From: CAJQQK01 sp051010015
GTDB taxonomy: Bacteria > Pseudomonadota > Alphaproteobacteria > Rhizobiales > Hyphomicrobiaceae
Direction of reading: 5' to 3'
Length of the DNA: 13,369 bases
Assembly (NCBI GenBank): GCA_051010015.1
Contig: JBPCVZ010000150.1
Location: 1-13,369 of the forward strand
Below the pieces are notes generated by a model that saw only the letters and a list, made by a program, of their open reading frames with translations, was not told the DNA's origin and ran no database searches. Positions 6,687 to 13,369 of this stretch are shown here, one piece after another. The translations under genes and the position numbers were made by a program. Position 1 is the stretch's first letter, and every line of letters begins with the position of its first letter.

Positions 6687-7886
6687 CTACTTCATCTTGC
6701 AGTCTTTGGCGTAGACGTCCTGATGGTTCTCGTAGACGGTCTTGGTGATCTGCGTGGTCCAGTTGCCATCGGCGTCCTTGACGACCTTGCGCAGGTAGAA
6801 GTTCTGGATCGGCATGTGGTTGTTGCCATAGGTGTACTTGCCGCGCACCGATGCGTAATTGGCGGCTTTCATGGCGGCACGCATGCCATCCATGTTCTTC
6901 ATGTCGCCCTTGACGGCGTCAACGGCCGACTTGATCAGCATGATCGCGTCATAGGACTGCGCGGCATAGAACGACGGATAGCGACCGTGCTTCTTCTTGA
7001 AGTCGCCAACGAACTTCTTGTTGGCGGCGTTGTCCATGTCGGGGCTCCACTGCTGCGTGTTTTCCGAGCCGAGGACACCTTCGAGCTTGGCCTTCTGCAG
7101 TTTCGGCAAGGCGATCGAATCAACCGTGAAGCTGGTGAACAGAGGCATTTTGCCCTGCAGGCCAGCCTGCTGATACTGCTTGATGAACGCACCGCCGGCC
7201 TTGCCCGGGTAGAACACCCAGAGCCCTTCGGCGCCGGATGCCTTGGCCTTGGCGAGTTCGGCGGAGAAATCGAGCTGCGCATCCTTGCCCCACTTCGTGA
7301 AGTCGGTGCCGAGGATCTTGCCTTTGAAGGTGCGCTTGACGCCGGCGACCATGTTTTTGCCGGCGGCATAGTTGGGTGCCATGAGATAGATCGACTTGAT
7401 GCCCTTCTGATTGAGCACTTCGCCCATCGCCATCGGGGTTTGGTCGTTCTGCCACGACGTCGAGAAGAAATTCTGGTGGCACAGCTTGCCGGCGACGGGC
7501 GACGGCCCGGCATTCGCCGAGATCAGGAATTTGCCGCCGTCTAGAACGGATTTGCGCGAGGCGAGCAAGACGTGGCTCCAAATGAAGCCGGTGACGAAGT
7601 GGACGTTGTCCTGCTTGACGAGCTTGTCGGACTTCTGCTTGCCACCCTCGGGCCGGAATCCATCATCCTCGTAGATTAACTCGACCGTCTTGCCACCCAT
7701 CTTGCCGCCGATGTGCTCCATGGCGAGGTTGGCGGCGTCTTGCATATCCTTGCCGATCACGGCAGCTGGCGTCGTCAACGTCGTCACGAAGCCGATTTTG
7801 ACCGTGTCATCGGCCTGGGCCCCGCCGGCTAAGGCGGCCAAGCCGGCAGCGGCCATCACGCCAGCCATGGATTTCATTGATTTCAT
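6687..7886 (-). CDS. Periplasmic substrate-binding protein of an HAAT/Liv-type ABC transporter, probably for benzoate or another aromatic acid
   Basis: The 399-residue product is exported: a short basic start (MKSMKS), a hydrophobic stretch and GGAQA-DDTVKIG suggest signal-peptidase I cleavage after residue 25 or 26. The mature part has the type I periplasmic-binding fold of LivK-like proteins. It opens KIGFVTTLTTPAAVIGKDMQDAANLAMEHIGG, with a later NYAAGKNMVAGVKR segment and an FYAAQSYDAIMLIKSAVD helix. The start at 7886 is fixed by a strong GGGAGGA (7894-7900) with 7 nt spacing. In-frame ATGs at 7877 and 7868 arise from a small duplicated coding unit. Its homologues in Rhodopseudomonas and relatives bind lignin-derived aromatic acids. 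The divergent box genes make benzoate or hydroxybenzoate the best guess; an amino acid cannot be excluded. It is the first gene of the transporter operon. Confidence 0.88.
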   Translation of the reverse strand: MKSMKSMAGVMAAAGLAALAGGAQADDTVKIGFVTTLTTPAAVIGKDMQDAANLAMEHIGGKMGGKTVELIYEDDGFRPEGGKQKSDKLVKQDNVHFVTGFIWSHVLLASRKSVLDGGKFLISANAGPSPVAGKLCHQNFFSTSWQNDQTPMAMGEVLNQKGIKSIYLMAPNYAAGKNMVAGVKRTFKGKILGTDFTKWGKDAQLDFSAELAKAKASGAEGLWVFYPGKAGGAFIKQYQQAGLQGKMPLFTSFTVDSIALPKLQKAKLEGVLGSENTQQWSPDMDNAANKKFVGDFKKKHGRYPSFYAAQSYDAIMLIKSAVDAVKGDMKNMDGMRAAMKAANYASVRGKYTYGNNHMPIQNFYLRKVVKDADGNWTTQITKTVYENHQDVYAKDCKMK

Positions 7887-8204
7887 TCGGTCTTCCTCCC
7901 TTTACGGCCCGCTCAGGGCCCGGCGGCTTTTGCATTCTTGTGATCATGAGCGCTGCCAGAGATCGCACAACACGGCCACTTCGGCAAAAGACATTGGTTA
8001 AGCCAGCACTTTGGTGCCAGAACGATAGCTTGTGTAACGCATTATGATGCATTAAACAAACGGAACACGCATTATTACGCATAATTGGGTTCCGCCCGCT
8101 GATGCGTGCGTGTCCTTAACTTTACGCGGGCAAAAACCGCGATCAACGTCAATGGGTCCATGCTTTTGCGAGGGCAGGGCCGCTGTGGCAGGAGAGGCGT
8201 ATCC
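7887..8204. promoter_or_regulatory. Shared divergent control region of the transporter and box operons
   Basis: These 318 bp separate the binding-protein start from the boxC start and are locally AT-richer (about 8030-8090) than the flanking genes. From left to right I see the binding-protein ribosome-binding site (7894-7900), a small GGCCC/GGGCC hairpin (7906-7920) in its leader, a lone TGCATT at 7931-7936, and the phased GCAT array (8039-8082). TATGAT at 8043-8048 resembles a -10 box for rightward transcription but lacks a good -35. The boxC ribosome-binding site GGAGAG is at 8191-8196. The frame ahead of boxC is open from a GTG at 8106, but this is judged to be leader. Confidence 0.7.
8037..8085. 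promoter_or_regulatory. Candidate BoxR operator: two 30-bp-spaced copies of a GCAT-N6-GCAT element
   Basis: ACGCATTATGATGCATTA (8037-8054) and ACGCATTATTACGCATAA (8067-8084) are near-identical direct repeats starting exactly 30 bp apart. Each contains two GCAT boxes spaced 10 bp (8039 and 8049; 8069 and 8079), so the boxes lie on one face of the helix. The BzdR/BoxR regulator family of Azoarcus is known to bind direct TGCA repeats within larger palindromes, and a BoxR gene closes this operon. Binding by this BoxR is an inference. Confidence 0.55.
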
Positions 8205-9878
8205 ATGGAGCCGGTGAAGGACCAGATTGTTGACTTTCGAACCGATCCGAGCCGCTATCGCCATTGGCGCGTGGACTATCAAGGCGAGACGGCGACACTC
8301 TACATGGATGTCGACGAGACCGGCGGTCTGTTCGAAGGGTATGAGCTGAAGCTCAATTCCTACGACCTTGGCGTCGACATCGAGCTTGCCGATATCGTGC
8401 AGCGCATGCGTTTCGAGCACCCGGAGGTCAAAGTCGTGGTGCTGCGTTCGGGCAAGGAAAACGTCTTCTGCGCCGGCGCCAACATCCGCATGCTCGGTGG
8501 CGCCAGCCACGCCCACAAAGTCAACTTCTGCAAGTTCACCAACGAGACCCGCAACACCTATGAGGCTGCGGGACGGGAGTCGGGCCAACACTATATTTGC
8601 GCCATCAAGGGGGCCTGTGCCGGCGGTGGCTACGAGCTGGCTCTCGCTTGTGATCATATCATTTTGGCGGATGATGGTTCGTCGAATGTCGCGCTGCCCG
8701 AAGTGCCACTGCTGGCTGTCCTGCCGGGCACCGGCGGCCTCACCCGGGTGACCGACAAGCGCAAGGTGCGACGCGATCTTGCCGATGTGTTCTGCTCCGT
8801 CGAGGAAGGTGTCCGAGGTCGGCGCGCGCTTGACTGGAACCTTGTTGACGATGTCATCGCGAACAGCAAGTTCGAGGAAACGGTCGCCAGGCGGGTTGGC
8901 GAATTCGCTGCCAAGTCGAAGCGCCCGAGCGATGCCAAGGGCGTTGCTCTTACCCCCCTCGAGCGCACGATCGGGGACGATGGCTCGGTCAAATACTCGA
9001 CCGTCGAGGTGCAAGTCGACCGCTCCGGCCACACGGCCGTGATCGAAATAACCGGGCCGAACGATGCACCACATACATCGCTTGAAGAGCTGCACGCGGC
9101 TGGCGCTGAAACCTGGATGCTGCGGTGCGCGCGTGAACTCGATGATGCGATCTTGCATCTGCGCCTCAACGAACTTGAAACGGGCGTTCTGATCTTCAAG
9201 GCGGCCGGAGATCGCGGCACGCTGCTGGCGCACGAGCGCCTGCTGCTCGACAACCGCGATGACTGGTTCGCCAACGAGATCCTGCTCTATTGGAAGCGGG
9301 TTCTGAAGCGCATCGACATGACGTCGCGCTCGCTCATCGCACTGGCTGAACCGGGCTCGAATTTCGTCGGCACCCTCGCTGAAATTCTATTTGCCGTCGA
9401 CCGGTCGATGATGGCGGAAGGCGCCTTCGAAGGCGATAATCGCCCACCGGCGACGATCACGCTGACCGACGCGAACTTCGGTCCGTATCCGATGTCGAAT
9501 GATCTCACCCGCCTGCAAACGCGTTTCCTTGGCAATCCACAACAGGTCGAGGAACTCGTGGCGCATAGGGATGAGGCGCTCGAGGCCGAAGAGGCCAGCG
9601 ACCTCGGGCTCGTCACGTTCGCTCTCGACGACATCGATTGGGAAGATGAGATCCGCGTCTTCCTCGAAGAGCGCGCGAGTTTCTCGCCGGATGCCATGAC
9701 CGGCATGGAGGCCAACCTGCGCTTCGCCGGACCGGAGACCATGGAGACGCGTATCTTCGGTCGCCTCACGGCCTGGCAGAACTGGATTTTCCAGCGCCCC
9801 AACGCGGTCGGCGAAACCGGCGCCTTGCAGCGCTATGGCACGGGTATCCGGGGCGCTTACGACATGCGCCGCGTCTGA
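8205..9878 (+). CDS. boxC: 2,3-epoxybenzoyl-CoA dihydrolase (benzoyl-CoA-dihydrodiol lyase) BoxC
   Basis: BoxC takes the 2,3-epoxybenzoyl-CoA made by BoxAB, opens the ring hydrolytically and yields 3,4-dehydroadipyl-CoA semialdehyde plus formate. The 557-residue length matches known BoxC (about 555 aa). The N-terminal half is a crotonase-fold domain: the oxyanion and CoA-binding segments are FCAGANIRML (88-97) and KGACAGGGYELALACD (135-150), followed by LPEVPLLAVLPGTGGLTR (164-181) in the usual catalytic Glu region. The second half is a more divergent crotonase-like repeat. The ATG at 8205 has GGAGAG with 8 nt spacing, and the family N-terminus begins there. A GTG at 8106 would add 33 residues without support. 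It is the first gene of the box operon, 26 bp before boxB, and is divergent from the transporter. Confidence 0.96.
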   Translation: MEPVKDQIVDFRTDPSRYRHWRVDYQGETATLYMDVDETGGLFEGYELKLNSYDLGVDIELADIVQRMRFEHPEVKVVVLRSGKENVFCAGANIRMLGGASHAHKVNFCKFTNETRNTYEAAGRESGQHYICAIKGACAGGGYELALACDHIILADDGSSNVALPEVPLLAVLPGTGGLTRVTDKRKVRRDLADVFCSVEEGVRGRRALDWNLVDDVIANSKFEETVARRVGEFAAKSKRPSDAKGVALTPLERTIGDDGSVKYSTVEVQVDRSGHTAVIEITGPNDAPHTSLEELHAAGAETWMLRCARELDDAILHLRLNELETGVLIFKAAGDRGTLLAHERLLLDNRDDWFANEILLYWKRVLKRIDMTSRSLIALAEPGSNFVGTLAEILFAVDRSMMAEGAFEGDNRPPATITLTDANFGPYPMSNDLTRLQTRFLGNPQQVEELVAHRDEALEAEEASDLGLVTFALDDIDWEDEIRVFLEERASFSPDAMTGMEANLRFAGPETMETRIFGRLTAWQNWIFQRPNAVGETGALQRYGTGIRGAYDMRRV

Positions 9879-9904
9879 AACATTCTTGGTCCGAGGAGAC
9901 AACC

Positions 9905-11356
9905 ATGTCTGATGTCATGAACGTCAGTTACGACACGCAGATCCCAAACAACGTTGGCCTGTCGAGTGATCGGCGCGTTCTGCGCGCGCTCGAGAAGTGG
10001 CATCCCGGCTATCTCAACTGGTGGAATGACCTCATTCCCGAGCAGTTCCAGAAAAGCCTCGTGTACCTGCGCACGGCGGTCAGCGTCGACCCGAAAGGCT
10101 GGGCGAAGTTCGACTACGTCAAAATGCCGGAATACCGTTGGGGTGTCCTGCTCGCGCCGCAGGTCGAAGATCGTACGATCCCATGCGGCGAACACGCCGG
10201 TGAGCCGGCCTGGCAGGAGGTGCCGGGTGAATATCGCGCCTTGATGCAGCGCCTCATCGTCATACAAGGTGACACCGAGCCGGCTTCCGTCGAGCAACAG
10301 CGCCACCTCGGACTGACGGCGCCGTCGCTCTACGACTTGCGCAACCTCTTCCAGGTCAATGTCGAGGAAGGCCGTCACCTGTGGGCGATGGTCTATCTGC
10401 TGCACAAATATTTCGGCAAGAACGGTCGCGAGGAAGCCGATGACCTGCTGCGCCGCTGTTCCGGTTCGGAAGAAGCCCCGCGCATGCTCGGTGCCTTCAA
10501 TGAAGCGACACCCGATTGGCTGTCGTTCTTCATGTTCACGTATTTCACCGATCGCGACGGCAAGATGCAGCTCGAAAGCCTGGCGCAGTCCGGCTTCGAC
10601 CCTTTGAGCCGGACATGCCGCTTCATGCTGACAGAGGAAGCACACCACATGTTCGTCGGCGAGACCGGTGTCGGGCGAACCATTCAGGCGACCTGCGAGG
10701 CGATGAACAAGGCCGGTATCACCGACCCCTACGACACCAACGCGATCCGTGATCTCGGCGTCATCGACCTGCCGACGATCCAGAAGAAGGCCAACCTGCA
10801 CTACAGCCTGTCGCTGGACCTGTTCGGTTCGGAGGTTTCGACCAATGCGGCCAATGCCTTCAATGCGGGCATCAAGGGTCGCTTCATGGAGATCAAACTC
10901 GACGACGATCATCGTCTGCAAGGCGACACGTATACCGTTCGGCGTTTCGCCAATGGCGGAATTGTCGAGGAAACCGTGCCGGCGCTCTCCGCGATCAACA
11001 TGCGCCTGCGCGACGACTACGTGAAAGATGCCTCGGGTGGTGTCAAACGCTGGAACAACATCATCAAGAAGGCCGGCATCGAATTCGAACTGAAGTTGCC
11101 GCACGAAGGGTTCCATCGCCAGATCGGCGAATTTTCGTCGGCGCACATCGCACCGAATGGCGATGTCCTGGCCAAGGACGCATGGGAAAGCCGCCAGCAC
11201 GAATGGTTGCCGACGTCGGCGGATGGCGAATTCGTCAAATCGCTCATGGTCCCCGTTACCGAACCCGGTCAGTACGCCAGCTGGATCGCACCGCCGCGTG
11301 TCGGCATCGACAACAAGCCGGGTGATTTCGAGTACGTACAACTTCACATGGCCTGA
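9905..11356 (+). CDS. boxB: Benzoyl-CoA 2,3-epoxidase, diiron oxygenase subunit BoxB
   Basis: BoxB is the soluble class-I diiron monooxygenase that epoxidises benzoyl-CoA with O2 and electrons from BoxA. The 483-residue product is about 10 residues longer than the Azoarcus enzyme. From memory, the Azoarcus iron ligands are Glu120, Glu150, His153, Asp211, Glu240 and His243. All six are found here at a constant offset of +5: E125 in GDTEPAS, E155 and H158 in VEEGRHLW, D216 in YFTDRDGK, and E245 and H248 in LTEEAHHMF. That regularity makes the call very secure and implies an active centre. The start has a strong GAGGAGA (9893-9899) 5 nt upstream. It follows boxC by 26 bp and precedes boxA by 97 bp. 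Confidence 0.97.
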   Translation: MSDVMNVSYDTQIPNNVGLSSDRRVLRALEKWHPGYLNWWNDLIPEQFQKSLVYLRTAVSVDPKGWAKFDYVKMPEYRWGVLLAPQVEDRTIPCGEHAGEPAWQEVPGEYRALMQRLIVIQGDTEPASVEQQRHLGLTAPSLYDLRNLFQVNVEEGRHLWAMVYLLHKYFGKNGREEADDLLRRCSGSEEAPRMLGAFNEATPDWLSFFMFTYFTDRDGKMQLESLAQSGFDPLSRTCRFMLTEEAHHMFVGETGVGRTIQATCEAMNKAGITDPYDTNAIRDLGVIDLPTIQKKANLHYSLSLDLFGSEVSTNAANAFNAGIKGRFMEIKLDDDHRLQGDTYTVRRFANGGIVEETVPALSAINMRLRDDYVKDASGGVKRWNNIIKKAGIEFELKLPHEGFHRQIGEFSSAHIAPNGDVLAKDAWESRQHEWLPTSADGEFVKSLMVPVTEPGQYASWIAPPRVGIDNKPGDFEYVQLHMA

Positions 11357-11387
11357 TGAGTGCCTGGCAAGCGCGGCAGGTGTTCGA

Positions 11388-11402
11388 CATCGTTTTGCGA
11401 TG
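11388..11402 (+). other. Small hairpin in the boxB-boxA gap
   Basis: CATCG (11388-11392) pairs with CGATG (11398-11402) around a TTTTG loop and is followed by AAAAA. The 97-bp gap otherwise shows only the boxA ribosome-binding site (GAGGTGA, 11434-11440). A 15-codon frame starting with an ATG that overlaps the boxB stop (11356-11403) is probably fortuitous. A minor role in setting the boxB:boxA ratio is conceivable. Confidence 0.25.
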
Positions 11403-11453
11403 AAAAAGCCGGTTCGGGCAAGGTCAGGCGAATGAGGTGAGCGGACCCACACG

Positions 11454-12650
11454 ATGAGCGAACTGATCAAGCAGCATCTGATCGATCCGGAGATCTGCAT
11501 CCGATGCTACACGTGTGAGGAAGCGTGTCCGATCGATGCGATCACGCACAACGAAGACAATGTCGTTGTCGATGCTTCGAAGTGCAACCAATGCATGGAT
11601 TGCATCGCGCCATGCCCGACCGGCTCGATCGACAACTGGCGCGTGGTGCGCACGCCCTATTCGCTCGAGGAGCAGTTCTCCTGGATGGATTTGCCCGAGC
11701 AGGAAGAGCTGAGTGACACGGGCGGCGCGGCGGATACAACCATCGAGGCGTTTGATGATGCCGTCCAGGCCTTGCTGGCTGAAGCCCATCAGGGTGCGGG
11801 CGGGCGCACGCGGGCGCCGGCATCCGCGTCAAAGCCGACGGTCAATCTGTTCAGCCCGGGCAAACCGCTCGAAGCGATCGTACAAGGCAACTACCGACTG
11901 ACCGCGGAAGGCTCCGATTCTGATGTCCGGCATATCATACTGGATCTAGGCACGGCCGTGTTTCCGGTCCTGGAAGGCCAGAGCGTCGGCATCGTCCCAC
12001 CGGGCAGGGATGACCAGGGCAAACCTTATCTCCCGCGCCTCTACTCGATCTCGAGCCCGCGCGACGGCGAGCGGCCCAACACGAACAACCTTTCGCTCAC
12101 CGTCAAACGGGAAGAGCTTGGCGTGTGCTCCAATTATGTCTGCGATCTGCAAAAGGGTGACAAAGTCGCGTTGGCAGGACCCTTCGGTGCGACGTTCTTG
12201 ATACCCAACGATCCACAGGCGCGCCTCATCATGGTGTGCACGGGCACCGGTTCGGCGCCGTTCCGCGCGTTTACGATGCGGCGTCGGCGCGTGTCGCCCG
12301 TTGTCGACCACGCCATGCAGCTGTTCTTTGGCGCGCGGACGCCCGATTCGCTGCCTTACTTCGGGCCGTTGAAGAAGGTGCCGGACACGGTGCTCGTCAA
12401 ACACTTCGCGTTCAGCCGCGTCGCCGATACGCCAAAAGTTTACGTGCAGGATCGTCTGCGTGAGGCGGCGGACCTCCTGGCGCCAATGTTGCCTGAGTCA
12501 TCGACCTACATTTACGTGTGCGGATTGAAAGATATGGAAGAGGGCGTCGAACAGGCTTTTGAGGACATCGCGCGTGGTGCCGGCCTGAACTGGCAGGCCG
12601 TTCGCGACACCATGCGTGAAGACGGCCGCTATCATATCGAAACGTATTGA
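11454..12650 (+). CDS. boxA: Benzoyl-CoA 2,3-epoxidase reductase subunit BoxA (ferredoxin/flavoprotein)
   Basis: BoxA moves electrons from NADPH through FAD and two iron-sulfur clusters to BoxB. The 398-residue product begins with a 2[4Fe-4S] ferredoxin domain: C15, C18, C21, C25 (CIRCYTCEEACP) and C44, C47, C50, C54 (CNQCMDCIAPCP). An acidic, Ala/Ser-rich linker (about 82-130) follows, then a ferredoxin-NADP reductase module. That module has FAD motif RLYSIS (195-200), GVCSNYVCDL (223-232), NADP motif CTGTGSAPFRAF (262-273) and a C-terminal YVCGLKDMEEGVEQAF block. It ends in a Tyr, as many FNR-type enzymes do. The start at 11454 begins directly before the ferredoxin domain. Its Shine-Dalgarno-like GAGGTGA sits 13 nt upstream, farther than usual. 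It lies 97 bp after boxB and 10 bp before boxR. Confidence 0.96.
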   Translation: MSELIKQHLIDPEICIRCYTCEEACPIDAITHNEDNVVVDASKCNQCMDCIAPCPTGSIDNWRVVRTPYSLEEQFSWMDLPEQEELSDTGGAADTTIEAFDDAVQALLAEAHQGAGGRTRAPASASKPTVNLFSPGKPLEAIVQGNYRLTAEGSDSDVRHIILDLGTAVFPVLEGQSVGIVPPGRDDQGKPYLPRLYSISSPRDGERPNTNNLSLTVKREELGVCSNYVCDLQKGDKVALAGPFGATFLIPNDPQARLIMVCTGTGSAPFRAFTMRRRRVSPVVDHAMQLFFGARTPDSLPYFGPLKKVPDTVLVKHFAFSRVADTPKVYVQDRLREAADLLAPMLPESSTYIYVCGLKDMEEGVEQAFEDIARGAGLNWQAVRDTMREDGRYHIETY

Positions 12651-12660
12651 GGCGAACGCG

Positions 12661-13369
12661 ATGGCCCAAGCCGCTATGATCGAGAAAAAGTCAGACGCAG
12701 GCACCTCGCCCGGTGCCGATCACGAGGCGCGCGTTGCAGTGCTTCTGAAGACGGTCGGCAAGCGCGTGCGCGATGCGCGTCAGCGGTCCGGTTTGTCGCG
12801 GCGCGAACTCTCGGAAAAATCGGGCGTGTCGCAACGCTACATCGCGCAACTTGAAACGGGCCAGGGCAACATTTCAATCGGGCTGCTCATGCGGCTAGGC
12901 GATGCCCTTGATCTGCGGATCGACTGGCTGGTGGCGGCTGAGGACCCGTGGCAGTCGCCCGTTGGCGCGATCGCGACGTTGCTGCCCACCGCCAGCGCCG
13001 AGCAGCTTGAGCGTGTCCTGGCGATTCTCGATCCGCATCATCCGCATCAGCGTCGCGCGCGCCGGATCGCGTTTATCGGCCTACGTGGCGCCGGCAAATC
13101 GACACTCGGTCGCCTGACGGCGGTGCATCTCGGGTTGTCATTTCTCGAACTCAACGATGAGATCGAACAAGCCAGCGGCATGGCGGTCACCGAGGTTATG
13201 GCACTTTACGGCCAGGAAGGTTATCGCCATCTCGAGCGCAGCGCCCTGGAACGCATTTCCGCGACCCACGACACGTTGGTCTTGGCGGTTGCCGGCGGCA
13301 TCGTATCCAATCCGGAATCCTTCAAATTTTTGCTGCGAAATTATCATACGATCTGGCTGAAGGCGGAAC
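12661..13369 (+). CDS. boxR: BoxR, XRE-type regulator fused to a shikimate-kinase-like domain (cut by the window edge)
   Basis: This is the likely transcriptional repressor of the box genes, with benzoyl-CoA as effector in characterised BoxR/BzdR proteins. The visible 236 residues contain a disordered start, an XRE helix-turn-helix (about 33-90, VRDARQRSGLSRRELSEKSGVSQRYIAQLETGQGN), a linker, and a shikimate-kinase-like domain from about 135. That domain has Walker A GLRGAGKST (140-148), an acidic LNDEIEQASG segment (164-173) matching the kinase's substrate aspartate region, EGYRHLE (186-192) and AGGIV (211-215). The family is about 300 aa, so some 60 C-terminal residues should lie beyond the edge. 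The ATG at 12661 has GAGG (12649-12652), overlapping the boxA stop, with 8 nt spacing; a second in-frame ATG at 12676 is less likely. Its position as last box gene matches known clusters. Confidence 0.92.
   Translation, partial: MAQAAMIEKKSDAGTSPGADHEARVAVLLKTVGKRVRDARQRSGLSRRELSEKSGVSQRYIAQLETGQGNISIGLLMRLGDALDLRIDWLVAAEDPWQSPVGAIATLLPTASAEQLERVLAILDPHHPHQRRARRIAFIGLRGAGKSTLGRLTAVHLGLSFLELNDEIEQASGMAVTEVMALYGQEGYRHLERSALERISATHDTLVLAVAGGIVSNPESFKFLLRNYHTIWLKAE

Noticed and set aside
7906..7920. GGCCC/GGGCC inverted repeat in the leader of the binding-protein gene as a riboswitch or attenuator
   Set aside because: A five-base stem in GC-rich DNA is expected by chance, and no riboswitch-like conserved core is visible.
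8106..8204. GTG start adding 33 residues to BoxC
   Set aside because: The ATG at 8205 has a well-spaced GGAGAG and gives the usual family length and N-terminus.
8052..9233. A 393-codon open frame on the minus strand opposite boxC
   Set aside because: Same shadow effect; BoxC motifs on the plus strand and its strong ribosome-binding site settle the coding strand.
11356..11403. 15-codon peptide frame overlapping the boxB stop
   Set aside because: Too short and without a known counterpart; kept only as part of the junction observation.
9857..11500. A 547-codon open frame on the minus strand opposite boxB
   Set aside because: It is the complementary-strand shadow of a GC-rich gene. BoxB on the plus strand has all six iron ligands, whereas the antisense product shows no recognisable domain.

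Overview
The window is GC-rich, gene-dense proteobacterial DNA devoted to the uptake and aerobic breakdown of simple aromatic acids. Tight operons, 1-8 bp gene overlaps and a PobA, Box and Liv-type gene set suit an alpha- or betaproteobacterium. I lean towards alphaproteobacterium because of the Liv-type aromatic transporter, but no rRNA or other marker settles this.

Layout. (1) 118-2660: pobA (4-hydroxybenzoate 3-monooxygenase, minus strand) is divergent from an MFS exporter/importer-like gene (plus strand). They share a 149-bp region that holds an imperfect inverted repeat. (2) 2667-7886: a minus-strand ABC transporter operon of the branched-chain amino acid (HAAT/Liv) type. Its transcription order is substrate-binding protein, a GFA-family zinc protein, two permeases (livH-like, livM-like) and two ATPases (livG-like, livF-like). 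(3) 7887-8204: a 318-bp divergent control region containing regularly spaced GCAT boxes. (4) 8205-13369: a plus-strand operon boxC-boxB-boxA-boxR. It encodes the aerobic benzoyl-CoA epoxidation (box) pathway and its benzoyl-CoA-type regulator, and boxR is cut by the right edge.

How the genes work together. The ABC transporter probably imports benzoate or a related aromatic acid, since it is divergent from boxC and shares its control region. After CoA activation by a ligase not in this window, BoxA passes electrons from NADPH to the diiron epoxidase BoxB, which makes 2,3-epoxybenzoyl-CoA. BoxC opens the ring hydrolytically and releases formate. BoxR, a helix-turn-helix domain fused to a shikimate-kinase-like domain, is the likely repressor released by benzoyl-CoA. 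PobA sends 4-hydroxybenzoate to protocatechuate by a separate route. No pca genes, benzoate-CoA ligase or box aldehyde dehydrogenase lie in the window.

None of the protein families is new. The less ordinary points are the 10-bp-phased GCAT array in the shared promoter, the GFA gene inserted between binding protein and permease, and the long inverted repeat between pobA and the MFS gene. I saw no tRNA, rRNA, CRISPR, insertion sequence or phage feature.
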